This document shows positions 1 to 9,724 of a stretch of 64,000 nt of DNA, piece by piece (position 1 is the stretch's first letter; each line of letters begins with the position of its first letter). The DNA comes from Epiperipatus broadwayi (taxonomy: Eukaryota; Onychophora; Udeonychophora; Euonychophora; Peripatidae): positions 2,893,127-2,957,126 of the forward strand of contig JAQFVV010006272.1 of assembly GCA_028023455.1 (NCBI GenBank), written 5' to 3'. The notes under the pieces were generated by a model, which saw nothing but the letters and a program-made list of their open reading frames with translations, was not told the origin of the DNA and made no database searches. Made by a program: the position numbers and the translations under genes.

Positions 1-1849
1 TCATATTTGTATTAATAGTGGTTGCAAGTATATACCCAACACTTTTATTTATTCATTACTAATAAATTGTTAAGTTGTTTTTATTATTATTATTAATTAA
101 TTAATTTATTTATTTAAAAAAATGCTTATTTACATTAGTTTGTCTTTGTAACTCAATTTAAACACTATACTTTTAACATCTAATATGCTGGTTAATATCC
201 ACAACCCTAAGAAATCATGCAATTCACTGGGGTACATGCAAGAATGATGATGATAATTTATAATTGATGATGATCATTTCTTTAAAAGTTTTCCTAAAAG
301 TAAACTTTCTTTTTAGAAGGTTTCATTTTTATTGAAACTGCAGAACAAAATACTTTTGGGAGGACTTATACTTCTAAATTATCATTATCATTATTGACTA
401 AAAAATATTATTATATATTTGCATTGAATCATTTTACTTGAATTTTATTAACCATTCAACTTTCATCCATATTTAATATTTATTTGAATCAAAACTTATC
501 CATATTTGTATATCTTTGGATCTTTGTTCAAACCCAATTTACCATTACAATATATTAAATTCTAAGCTGTAGGAACTCTAAATAAGAAAAGCTTCAGTGT
601 AGACGTAGTTTATGCACTTTCGCTATCTTGGTTATGATATGATATCATATTCATATGTGATATCATAACCAAAATTGCGAAAGCGCTTAAGAAAAGTTTA
701 TCAATATATATATAATTACATTATAATATATATATAAAGGAATTTAATGCTAAGTTAAAGAATTTTACTCTGGCATTTTATAAGTAGCTTAAAAGTTTAC
801 CGAATAATTAAAACTAGAGCATTTTTGATATTCACTTCATATTCTCAGATTTTAATGAATGTTAAATTGTATATAAAGACTTTTATATTTATTGTTATAT
901 ATATATTAAGACTTTTATATTTATCTAAAAAAATAATAGCAATATGAATACAGAAAGTTTGATAGTTGTAGAACATATTGAAGTAGTTAATAGTCATGTT
1001 TCAGGTTTTACTAATTCCAAGACAGTTATAGTGCTGATTAACCATTCACTTCTCTTTGACTTTTTTCTACATATCGTGTCTTGTAAATTATTTTATTTTT
1101 TTCTAATCTAACAGTATGGCCATTTCCGTATCATGTTCGTAAATACGAAGATAGATTTGCAATGGATATGTAACTATAATTCATTGAAATGCTGCGAAAT
1201 AATGTAAAACATCTAAAATGCACTATCTTATAATTAATTAATAGAATTTTAAATTATTGCAAAATAATAATCTTCGGATGCTTAATGTCGAACACAGTCT
1301 ATCTTTTACTGTTTTTCTTTAGATGAATATTATTTTAATCTGTTTATATATATATTTTGAGATAGCTGTTAAATTTTTATTAATATAATGATTATATACA
1401 TTTAACATTAAATTTTAAAACAATTTATTATTTATTATTTAAATAGTTCTTAGAAGTTATCCTTGCCATACTTTTTTTTTATTTTTTTGAAAATTCCTTT
1501 TCAGCTTTTTGAAAGTTTTTAAACTTTCTGAAGGATTTTATATATATATTAACTTCAACAAGATTTTAAAGGATTGATTTAGAAACTTTTTTAAAGGAGT
1601 TTCAACGGAGTAAAGTATTGCGAAATGAGATTATGTATGAAGTGAAAAACATCAAGTAGCCTACGTGAGAGCCTGTCTGTGTGTTGGGCGGCTTGAATTT
1701 ACTTTAACGATGTTGTTCAGACTTTATTTCTTAATGTTAATTTCTTATTATTATCTGATATTTTCTTGCTTTAAAAATTGCTTATATATATACACACACA
1801 TGTGTCTTATCTCTAAATATAAAATGCTAGATAAACAATATTAAATACT
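1..1849. other. AT-rich DNA without a recognisable gene
   Basis: Apart from the hairpin at 617-683 this stretch holds only A/T-rich low-complexity sequence, short (TA)n runs near 707-737 and 1784-1800, and no open frame with coding character on either strand. Confidence 0.6.
617..683. repeat. Imperfect palindrome (hairpin)
   Basis: Two 24-nt arms (617-640 and 660-683) are inverted copies: CTTTCGC, a 5-nt internal mismatch, then TGGTTATGATAT, mirrored by ATATCATAACCA and GCGAAAG. The 19-nt spacer is itself partly palindromic (GATATC). It could be a small foldback element remnant; no target-site duplication was identified. Confidence 0.6.
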
Positions 1850-2084
1850 TGTCTGAAACTTTGTGATGATGATATATTAGATGTGATATGTTGGACTATT
1901 TCTATCAGCTGTCAGTAAATGTTGAAGGTATAGAAAATTTTAAATTTTATTTAAACTTTTCAAATACAAACAACTTGTTAGTAATAACACACAAATAGAC
2001 AACACAGGTTAGTAATTACACAACGTTTAGTAGTATTGTTCTCCGCTCTTTTTCAGGTGTTGCCGGTCTAACAAGCGATAATAT

Positions 2085-2165
2085 TGACATAGAAGTCGAA
2101 CTTACACCTTCAGATTCTCGAATGTCGAATTTTAAGGCAATGCTCTAACCAACTGAGCTATTCTA
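2085..2165 (-). repeat. tRNA-like segment (A and B box) in PLE pseudo-LTR, copy 1
   Basis: On the minus strand TAGCTCAGTTGGTTAGAGC (2160-2142) is a textbook tRNA D-arm / pol III A box. GTAAGTTCGACTTC (2105-2092) resembles a T-arm B box about 40 nt downstream. The middle does not fold as an anticodon arm, so this is not a functional tRNA. The same segment lies in the same flanking context at 4825-4910 and 5446-5525. Confidence 0.65.
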
Positions 2166-2279
2166 TCAAAGGCAACGGATAGTAGAAATTATATATATAT
2201 ACGAGAGTTGGTTCAAATTCTTTTGAGTTCTTCAAATTTTTTAAAACTTTTTTCTAAGAGTAAGATTAATTGGAGTCTT

Positions 2280-4420
2280 CCATAAATTGTGTATTGCCAC
2301 ATTGAGTTGACTTACATAATTATTTCATAGTCATATGAGCAGCTTCATGGAATTTTCTTCTTTGCACCTTTTCCTCTCAATACAGCATATATATTTTCCA
2401 AGTTAAACATATGATCATCAGTATGTACACGATCTGCTCCTGTAGACATATCTGTTTTTTCTCTTTTAACCATTCTTTTTATTTTTTTAATTACTGTTTA
2501 ACAAGGTGACAGGTCTCATCAGTATACATGCTTCCACATTCACATGGTATTTCATGGATGCTGCTTTTGTTATTCAGCATTTCTAATTTAGGCTTAGTAG
2601 AAATTAGATTTCCTTGAAGTGTAGTATGGCTTTGCAAAGCTGTTCTAATGTTATATAGACTACATATTATCTTTAATTTATTTGCCATTCATGATATGTA
2701 TGGATACACTACAGTACCAATAAATTTTATTTCTTCCGGTGTCTCTTTTTGTCATTTATTAAAAGTTTTCTTGATGACAGCTGATGGATAACCATTCTTC
2801 AAAAGAGCTTGTTTTACATAAATCTTTTCATTTTCCAAATCATTAGTTTCCAAACAAAATTTCTTAGCTGTGTTTCATAGTGATAACATAATTCCATATT
2901 TAGTGCTTCTGATATGATTACCCCCATATTTTTCCCTGAGGGAGTCTTATCACAAGAACATCTGAGAAGGCCAATTATTGTTTTCATTCTGATTCCATTG
3001 TGAATTTATTTGAAATAGATTTGTTGTTGATGTACATCCAGAATGATTGTAATTGTGTCTCACCATGCAAACATACCATAAATATATCACCAACATTGCA
3101 AAGCCAAACTTTAGATAGATGTGCTAGTATTTATGGCTGTGCTTTCAAGGTCTTCCATGTAAATGTTGCTAAGCAAGGGCAACAGTGGTCATCCCATAGC
3201 CATCCCTGGATTTTTCTGGATGAATACTGAGTTATATTGAAAGTGCATTGTTGTTAATATACTATCAATAGGTAGAGTTCTAGTTTATAAACTATTATTA
3301 TCATATAATTTTTTTCTTACAATAGAAAATACTTCATCGTATGGTACATTTGCAAATTAATTTTTCATTTTCATGTCGCTGACTAATTCTAAAAAAGAGA
3401 ATCTATGATAAAGGACTGTGTCCTACATTTCAAAAACTTTGAGAAAAAATTTTTTGACATAGCAAGTTTCTAGAACTAACAATAGGCCTTAATAGAACAT
3501 TGTCTTTATGGATTTTAGATAGTCCATAAAGGTGAGGAATTTTCTGAAATACAAAGTTAATTGCCTTTTTTTCTGAATCATTGAAATTCCTGTGATGTTT
3601 ATAGAGTAGTGCTTGTAACCTTACCTCTGTACTTAGAATTGGGTTTTTTTGCTATCTTTTTGTATTTGCCTGCCATGAGAAATCACTGCATTTCGTTATC
3701 ATAATGATTTTATCCATTACAACTGTATTGTTATCTTTATCAGCTGGAAGAATGATTATAGATATATCCTGTTTAAAAGATTTAATAGCTTTCCTCTTAT
3801 CACATGAAAAATTTAATTTCTGCTTTTGCTACTCTCAAATATCCTTTTCACTCTTCAGCATAATTCTGCTGCTTCTTCTAGTGACAATTTTTGGGTTACA
3901 TCCTCAGTTACTGTCATTATGTCCAATCATGAAGCAGTAGATGGTATAACCATGAAATTCAAAACTTTTCAAACGACATGTGATTCAGTATCGGTAAGGT
4001 GTTTAGCACTAAGATTTTTGACTGACGAAGCTGATAGATTGCTAGTTACAGTATGACTTTGATCTGCCCATGTAGATTCTTAAGTTTCTTGTTCTGATAT
4101 TCTTTTATCCTTTCATGTAATTTACAATAAGATATTGTCACTGATTGACATTCTTTTGAAAAATCTTTATCTGTAAGTTTATGTTTTAGAAAACATTCCA
4201 CATTTTTAATGAAATGCAAGATTTGATACTTGGTAAATTGTTGAACATTTATTCTTTGTCTCAATAAAGTCTCAGTTGCTTTCTGAATAATCTTCTTAGG
4301 TCTTTTTCAGGAAATAGAAAGCTTTAATTGCAAATCCTTAGTAATAATGCCTTTCAATTTACATTTACATAAGAAAATTAAATAATGTTCTACTTTAGCC
4401 AGTTTTAGACATAGTTTTTC
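2280..4420 (-). pseudogene. Decayed PLE reverse transcriptase / GIY-YIG protein (copy 1)
   Basis: In translation order on the minus strand: an N-terminal region with YQILHFIKNVECF (about 4230-4190); ILPADKDNNTVVMD (about 3760-3715), the PLE ADKGN-type RT motif; LYGLSKIHKDN and LLRPIVSS (about 3530-3475), the KIHK...LRPIVSS motif; GMAMG-stop-PLLPLLSNIYMEDLE (about 3210-3140), the MGxPLSP..ANIYMEDLE motif interrupted by a stop. The expected catalytic YVDD reads NVGD near 3095. A GIY-YIG core, IHEIPCECGSMYTDET (about 2565-2515), follows, then a C-terminal tail to about 2280. The polymerase active site is lost, so this is a relic. PLE RTs are telomerase-related and normally copy the element at a nicked target. 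Confidence 0.75.
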
Positions 4421-4445
4421 ACAATGCCTAACCTTCAACATAGCA

Positions 4446-4660
4446 TTGAGTCCATATCAAGTATTTAATATTTGCCTAAAGGTTTTTTTTTTTAATGTTG
4501 TTTTTTCTCTGTTTTATAGAACCTTGATAAAGTCCATATTATTATTGAAAAATGGACGAAACGTTGGATATTTATATTTTATTTATGTAGTTTATATAAT
4601 GTATATCAATAAATTTTTTGAAAAGAAAGTCTCTCCGATATATTTATGTGAAGTTTTTGA
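4446..4660 (+). mobile_element. PLE-type terminal fragment with hammerhead-like motif
   Basis: A plus-strand segment wedged between two minus-strand PLE pieces. It carries a hairpin followed by GAAACGTTGGA (4523-4568) and then AATAAA-TTTTTTGAAAAGAAA (about 4609-4627). The same order of blocks occurs in both arms of the palindrome at 18394-18649, so the two loci share a terminal module. Coding potential is negligible. Confidence 0.5.
4523..4563 (+). ncRNA. Hammerhead-ribozyme-like relic
   Basis: CTTGATAA is followed by a 6-bp stem GTCCAT/ATGGAC (4532-4537 with 4552-4557) with a 14-nt loop, then GAAACG. This mirrors the hammerhead core order CTGATGA, stem II, GAAA known from PLE pseudo-LTRs. 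The first box is degenerate and no clear cleavage triplet with a pairable stem I is visible, so it is probably inactive. Confidence 0.35.
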
Positions 4661-4664
4661 CTAT

Positions 4665-5338
4665 TAGTAAATATTGAATGTATAGAAAATTTAAAATGTT
4701 TTTTACACTTTTCAAATACAAACAATTTGTTAATAATTGCACACAGATAGTCAACATAGTTTAATAATAACACAATGTTTCAAGTAGTATTATTCTTCAC
4801 TCATGCTGACCTAACCAGTGATAATATTAGCATTGAAATCAAACTTACATATTTAGATTCTCAAATATTGAATTTTAAGGAAACACTCTAACCAAATGAG
4901 CTATTCTGTCAAAGGGAACAGATAGACAAAATTTTATATATATATATATGAAGATTGGTTCAAACTATCCCAAGTCCTTCAATTATTTTAATACTAGTTT
5001 CTAAAAGCAAGGTTAATTAGTGGATTCCATATATTGTATATTGTCACATTGGATTAACTAATATGATTATTTTGTAACTGTCATATGAACAGCTTCCTTG
5101 AAATTTTGTCTTTGCACCTTTTTCTCTCTATCCAATATTTTTGTATTTTCCCAATTAAACACATGATCTAGTATGTACATGGTCTGATACTGTTGGACAC
5201 ATCTGTTTTTCTCTTTTAATTTGCTGTTCAACAAAGTGACAGGTCTCACAAAAATGATTCTACATTAACATGATATTTCATAGATGTAGCTTTTATTTCT
5301 TCAGCATTCCCAGTTTAGACTCGATAAAAGTTAACCTT
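4665..5338 (-). mobile_element. PLE family A, copy 2 (3' fragment)
   Basis: Minus-strand fragment holding only the region after the GIY-YIG core: a C-terminal coding remnant at about 5249-5067 (LDHVFNWENTKILDREKKVQRQ) that aligns by eye with the end of copy 1, then the same pseudo-LTR with its tRNA-like segment. It abuts plus-strand copy 3 head to head at about 5338. Confidence 0.6.
4825..4910 (-). repeat. tRNA-like segment in PLE pseudo-LTR, copy 2
   Basis: Minus-strand A-box-like TAGCTCATTTGGTTAGAG (4903-4886) with the same downstream spacing as copy 1. The B-box region has decayed to GTAAGTTTGATTTC. Confidence 0.55.
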
Positions 5339-5445
5339 ACTCTAGAAAAAAGTAATTATTAAAAAAATTGAAGGATTGAGAAAGATTAAACCCACCCTCA
5401 TATATAAATATATGAAATTTTCACTATCTGTTGCCTTTTGACATA

Positions 5446-5525
5446 ATAGTTGTTTGTTAGAGTGTTTTTTGCCTTAAAATTCAATATTTGAGAATCTAAA
5501 GGTATAACTTTGACACCTATGTTAA
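5446..5525 (+). repeat. tRNA-like segment in PLE pseudo-LTR, copy 3
   Basis: Most decayed of the three: AATAGTTGTTTGTTAGAGTG stands where the A box lies in the others, followed by the shared GCCTTAAAATTCAATATTTG block. It is recognisable only by alignment to the other two copies. Confidence 0.45.
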
Positions 5526-5674
5526 TATTGTCAGTGGTCAGATCAGCAAATTGTTTGTATGTAAAAAGTTTAAATAAAGTTTAAAATGATCTATACATTC
5601 AACATTTACTGATAGATGATGGAAATAGTCCAAAATATTATCACGTTTAATATACCATCATCACAAACCTGGCT

Positions 5675-7395
5675 AAAGTAGAAAATCATTTAACTTTATT
5701 ATGTAAATATATATTGGAAAGGATTATTCCTAAGGGTTTATCATCTCTTTACTTTCTTCATGAGAACTGAGAAAATTTATTCAGAGAGCAAATTAAACCT
5801 TATTGAGGAAAAAATATATGTTCAATGGTTTTCCAAGTATCAAACTTTGCATTTCTTTAAAAATGTGGAATGTTTTCTAAAAATTAAACTTATAGATAAA
5901 GATTTCTCAAGAATTTGTCAAACAATGAAAAGATTGTATTGTAAATTACATGAAAATGCAAAAAAAATGTTGGAACAAGAAGCTTGTAAATCTACATGGG
6001 CAAGTCAAAAGTCATACTGCAACTAGCAATCTTTGACAGTGAAAACTTTTAGTTCCAAACATCTTACTGATGCTGAATTATCTGTTCTTAGAAAAGGCTT
6101 GAATTTTGCCATTATACCATCTACTGTCTCATTATTGAATATGATGGCAGCCACTGAGGAAGTTATCCAAACATTGCCACTGGAAGAAGCAGCAGAATTA
6201 TGCTGATAAGTTAAAAGTACACTTCAAAAGCAGAAATCAAACATTTCTTGTAATGAGAGAAAGGCTATTAAATATTTCAGTCAGAATACATCTATAATGA
6301 TTTTTCTGGCTAACAGAAGTAAGACTACAGTTGTAATGGTTAAAATTTATTATGATAACAAAATACAATGACTTCTTACAGCAAGGCAATGCAAAAAATA
6401 GCAAAAAATCCAAGAGGTAAAGTTACAAGCTTTACTCCAGAAGCAGCACAGGTATTTCAATGATTCAGGAAATAGTAAATTCATATTTCTGAAAATTTTC
6501 TCAACTTTATGGACTATTTAAAATCCATAAAGACAATGACCCATTAAGGCCTATTGTTAGTTTGAGAAATTCACTATGTCAAAGTTTTTCAAGATTTCTT
6601 CTCAAAGTTCTTAGACCATTGGTGTATATGACAGAATCCTTCATTAGGGATTGTAAGAAATTTATAGAATCAGTCAGAAACATTAAAATGGAAAGAACTG
6701 ATGCATTAGTAGATATTGATGTGGAAAGTTTATTTACAAGTCTACAATGTGATGAAGCATTGTCTATTGTAAAAAAAAATATGATAATAATAGTCTACAA
6801 ATTAGAACAACTCTGCCTATTAATAGTATAATGGAATTATTAACATTTTTCATAACAACAATGTACTTTCAATATAATTCAGAATTCTTCCAACAAAGTC
6901 AGGAAATGGACATGGGATTTCCACTGTCATCCTTGCTTAGTAACATTTACATGGAATAACTTGAAATCACAGCTATAAATACTATTCCATATCTGACTAA
7001 ATGTGGCTTTGCTATGTTGATGGCACATTTATGGTATGACTGCATTGTGAGACACAATTACAGTTATTCTGGACACATAGCAACAACATATCTTTTTCAA
7101 TTAAATTCAGAATGAAATCTAAATAAGAACAAAAATTGGCATTTCTTAGAAGTTCTTGTGACAAGACTCCCTCGGGGTAAAGTAAAAACACAGTGTATAA
7201 GAAACCAACACTCACTTAGCATATATATCCAATCATGTCAGAATCACCAAACATGAAATTATACTCTCACTATGGAACAGAGCAAAGGAAGTATGTTTGG
7301 AAACCAGTGATTTGGAAAATGAAGATTCATATAGAATAAACTCTCTTGAAGAATTGTTATCCATCAACTATCATCATTAAAACTTTCAATATACA
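5675..7395 (+). pseudogene. Decayed PLE reverse transcriptase (copy 3)
   Basis: N-terminal block KYQTLHFFKNVECF (about 5838-5880) in an 88-codon open stretch starting at 5760. Next come KIHKDN and PLRPIVS (about 6520-6565), VDIDVESLFTS (about 6712-6745; RT motif A region), MGFPLSSLLSNIYME-stop (about 6910-6958), and LCYVDGTFMV near 7009-7038, where the catalytic YVDD has become YVDG. Separate open pieces lie in different frames. The catalytic Asp change and frameshifts mark a dead copy, but the motif order matches copy 1 throughout. Confidence 0.7.
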
Positions 7396-7463
7396 ACAAA
7401 ATATTAATAATAATCATTTCTGCAATAAATTGTTTTTTCTCTTCACCAAGACAAATTGTAATT

Positions 7464-7565
7464 ATAAATATGTGATTTTTTTTGCATGCATTAGTGAAGC
7501 TGTAATTATAATATAATGTTTAATATGCTCACTTAGTACTTTTGAGATTTAGTATTCAAATCTCA
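7464..7565 (+). repeat. Left arm of inverted repeat around PLE-B
   Basis: This arm returns in inverse orientation at 9618-9720 with few differences. Shared blocks are TATAAATATG, AGTGAAGCTGTAATTATAAT and ACTTTTGAGATTTAGTAT. It may be an inverted pseudo-LTR pair of PLE-B or a DNA-element TIR. Confidence 0.65.
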
Positions 7566-7649
7566 TACTCATAGCTTTATGAATGAAGACTGTTGTGATT
7601 TATTATACACATATGCAAATGAGCTTGCATTTTTAATTAGTTAGTACAT

Positions 7650-8780
7650 AGTTTGGAGAGAGTAAAGCATGCCTCTCTTCTATTAATGGCACTGAGGTCA
7701 TTTGCTATATAAAAAGCTTCTTTCACTTTTCTTTTGGCATCACTCTTCTCTGTAAAAATTATTTGGGCAGAACTGGGTTCAAATGGTCCCAGAAAATAGA
7801 TATTCTTTCATTTTCATTTTTAACCCTGTTGTATGCATACCTGTGTTGGTAAATTCTTGTATTGATGTTAGCCCAAGTCTCACTGTAGTAAGATGCCTGG
7901 CAGCCTAATTGAGGTCATACTATTTTATAGACCACATGAGGGCTTGATTATCCTTGGAATTATTTATTAGTTGGTTAGTGTTGGGATGTGTTCTAAAGCT
8001 AAATTTGAAATCGTTAGTCAATGTTTTATCAGGTTTTGAAGTTACATTAGGTATGAAAGGAATTGCTAAGTATTTCATATTGTCTTTAGGCTGTTTATTT
8101 TTGAGTTTTTTATAAAATGTTTTTATTCTCTGATGGATTGTATTAGGTTTAAAGCCTATGTTAGTCATTTCTTTTATATATTTATCAATGTTGTCTTTAC
8201 TATCTGCTATGTATTTACATAAATGGTGATTTTTGAATAGGAAAGCATTCATACTTGCCCATTTATGGGTTGGGGTGTTAGACTTTGGACTTTGTAACCT
8301 CTTATGTGCAGTGGTTTAATGGTCATTTTACAATCTAGGTAGGTATTCATTCTTTTTATTATCAAGTCTAGATATTTTATTTTTTGTTCCTTGTTTTCAT
8401 CAGTTCTACTGAGGGTTAATCCTGAGATGGCTTGAAATTCATTTTATATGTTGACAGTGGTGGAAAGTTTTGCTGTGATAAAAGTGACAATATATTGAGT
8501 GTATATGAGAGTTAGTTCTATTGTGAAGTGTTTCAGAAGAATTTGGCACTCATAATGGTTTATGATGATACTCACAACAATGCCACTCATTAGAAGTCCC
8601 ATTGGCCAACCATCATTTATAACATACCATTTGTTTTCAAATTTAGCCAGTATGTTGTTATCCAGCCACTTCATAAATTCTACTATAAAATCAATTCATT
8701 TTGTTGGATAGTTTTTTTTATTTAGTTCATTTTTGATGATTACAATGGAGGTTTTTCTGTTAATTGAGCCACAGAGTTCA
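7650..8780 (-). pseudogene. Decayed PLE reverse transcriptase / endonuclease, family B
   Basis: Minus strand. FMKWLDNNILAKFENKWYV and DGWPMGLLMSGIVVSIIIN (about 8676-8555) correspond to the PLE F.NKYY...NGVAMGSPLSP..ANI motif. YTQYIVTFIT (near 8490) replaces YVDDIV.F. IKYLDLIIKR (about 8375) is the K.I.YLDL.I motif. A 110-codon open stretch (8252-7920) follows with KYLAIPFIPNVTSK and FRTHPNTNQL, typical of the region preceding the GIY-YIG domain. The endonuclease itself is unreadable. It differs clearly from family A. The N-terminal side is interrupted near 8784 by a TTAA-flanked insertion. Confidence 0.7.
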
Positions 8781-8784
8781 TTAA

Positions 8785-9549
8785 CGCTTAAAATGCATGA
8801 CTCGTCTAAAAATGAGAAGATTTGACGTCACTCTAAATCGGCTACTTTTTATCGCACGTATACATATGATATGTCATTCGAAAGAAAATCAAAAGTTCTG
8901 TAAGATGGTGCCCTCTTCAGAGTTATTTTACAAGTAAAAAATCAATAAAAATGACCATATATGTCAAACAAAACCCAAGCACCGCCTCCTCACCAACTTT
9001 TCTTGAATCTTATTGGCTGTCCCACTTCTGCCAGAAAGGGAAATGGCTGCCAAAAAGTAAAAAGTTACGTTCGTTTTGATTTTTATTACGAAAATGATAA
9101 ACGAATGTTTACAACATTTTAAACAATATTTGAATTGAATTACAAATTATTATTGATAAAATAATACTAAAAATCAAATTATTTTAGAAAAATAGTTAAG
9201 ATATTACCAAGAATTATTTATTTATTGCTACATATTGATCGTAACGTTAAAGTGAAAAAAAAAAGATTGCGTTAGCAATCTTTTTTGGTTGGTTGAATAG
9301 CGGTTACTTTTATTTCACCGCAATTGAATATTTTTTAAATTATAAATCAAATTTTATTTTTGAAAAGACTTTCGTTTGCTTTCGTAATCTGAGAATTCAG
9401 TAATATACTTTTTACAAACGAAACTAACGTATTTATATTATTAAAAGTGATCTATTTTAACAATAGATTTTGTTAAAGTTGTGAGTTGGTCAATTACAAG
9501 TTTTGATTTTTAACTCATTCGGCCAATTAAATAATAATCGTTGAAAGGG
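8785..9549. mobile_element. Candidate piggyBac-like MITE (TTAA-flanked)
   Basis: A 765-bp segment bounded by TTAA at 8781-8784 and 9550-9553, the target-site duplication of piggyBac-type transposons. The ends read TTAACGCTT... and, inverted, TTAACCCTTTCAACG. A block about 105 bp inside the left end (AAGTTCTGT.AGATGGTGCC and following bases) recurs at the same distance from a TTAACCCTTTTCCC end at 63576. Inverted sub-terminal blocks rich in TTCGTTT lie at about 9065-9115 and 9365-9430, and a perfect hairpin GATTGC-GTTA-GCAATC sits at 9265-9280. No transposase is present, so it would be non-autonomous. Confidence 0.45.
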
Positions 9550-9617
9550 TTAACATTGCATATTCATTTTGTGTAGTAAATCTATTTTAGCATTTTTTAT
9601 TTCCACAAATTCAAATG

Positions 9618-9720
9618 ATGATTTGACATACTAAATCTCAAAAGTGCTAAGTGGGCATATTAAACATTATATTATAATTACAGCTTCACTAGCACATGTG
9701 AAAAAAATTGCATATTTATA
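9618..9720 (-). repeat. Right arm of inverted repeat around PLE-B
   Basis: Inverse copy of 7464-7565. The two arms enclose PLE-B and the TTAA-flanked insertion, about 2.26 kb in all. Confidence 0.65.
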
Positions 9721-9724
9721 ATAA

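Larger units (their letters stand above)
1850..4420 (-). mobile_element. Penelope-like element, family A, copy 1
   Basis: Minus-strand copy. The RT-endonuclease body runs from about 4420 down to 2280 and is followed by a non-coding pseudo-LTR (about 2270 down to 1850). The pseudo-LTR matches the segment in front of copy 3 (5339-5675), the arrangement expected for head-to-tail or partial-tandem PLE insertions. The copy is inactivated by several frameshifts and stops but keeps both diagnostic PLE domains. Family assignment rests on conserved motifs recognised by eye. Confidence 0.75.
5339..7395 (+). mobile_element. PLE family A, copy 3 (pseudo-LTR plus RT body)
   Basis: The plus-strand copy begins with the pseudo-LTR (5339-5675, including the tRNA-like segment) and continues into the RT body, which breaks off near 7395 before the GIY-YIG domain. 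Together with the minus-strand copies on its left it forms an inverted PLE cluster. Confidence 0.7.

Noticed and set aside
2085-2165. Functional tRNA gene
   Set aside because: A and B boxes are tRNA-like, but the anticodon arm and acceptor stem do not fold, and the segment recurs within PLE pseudo-LTRs.
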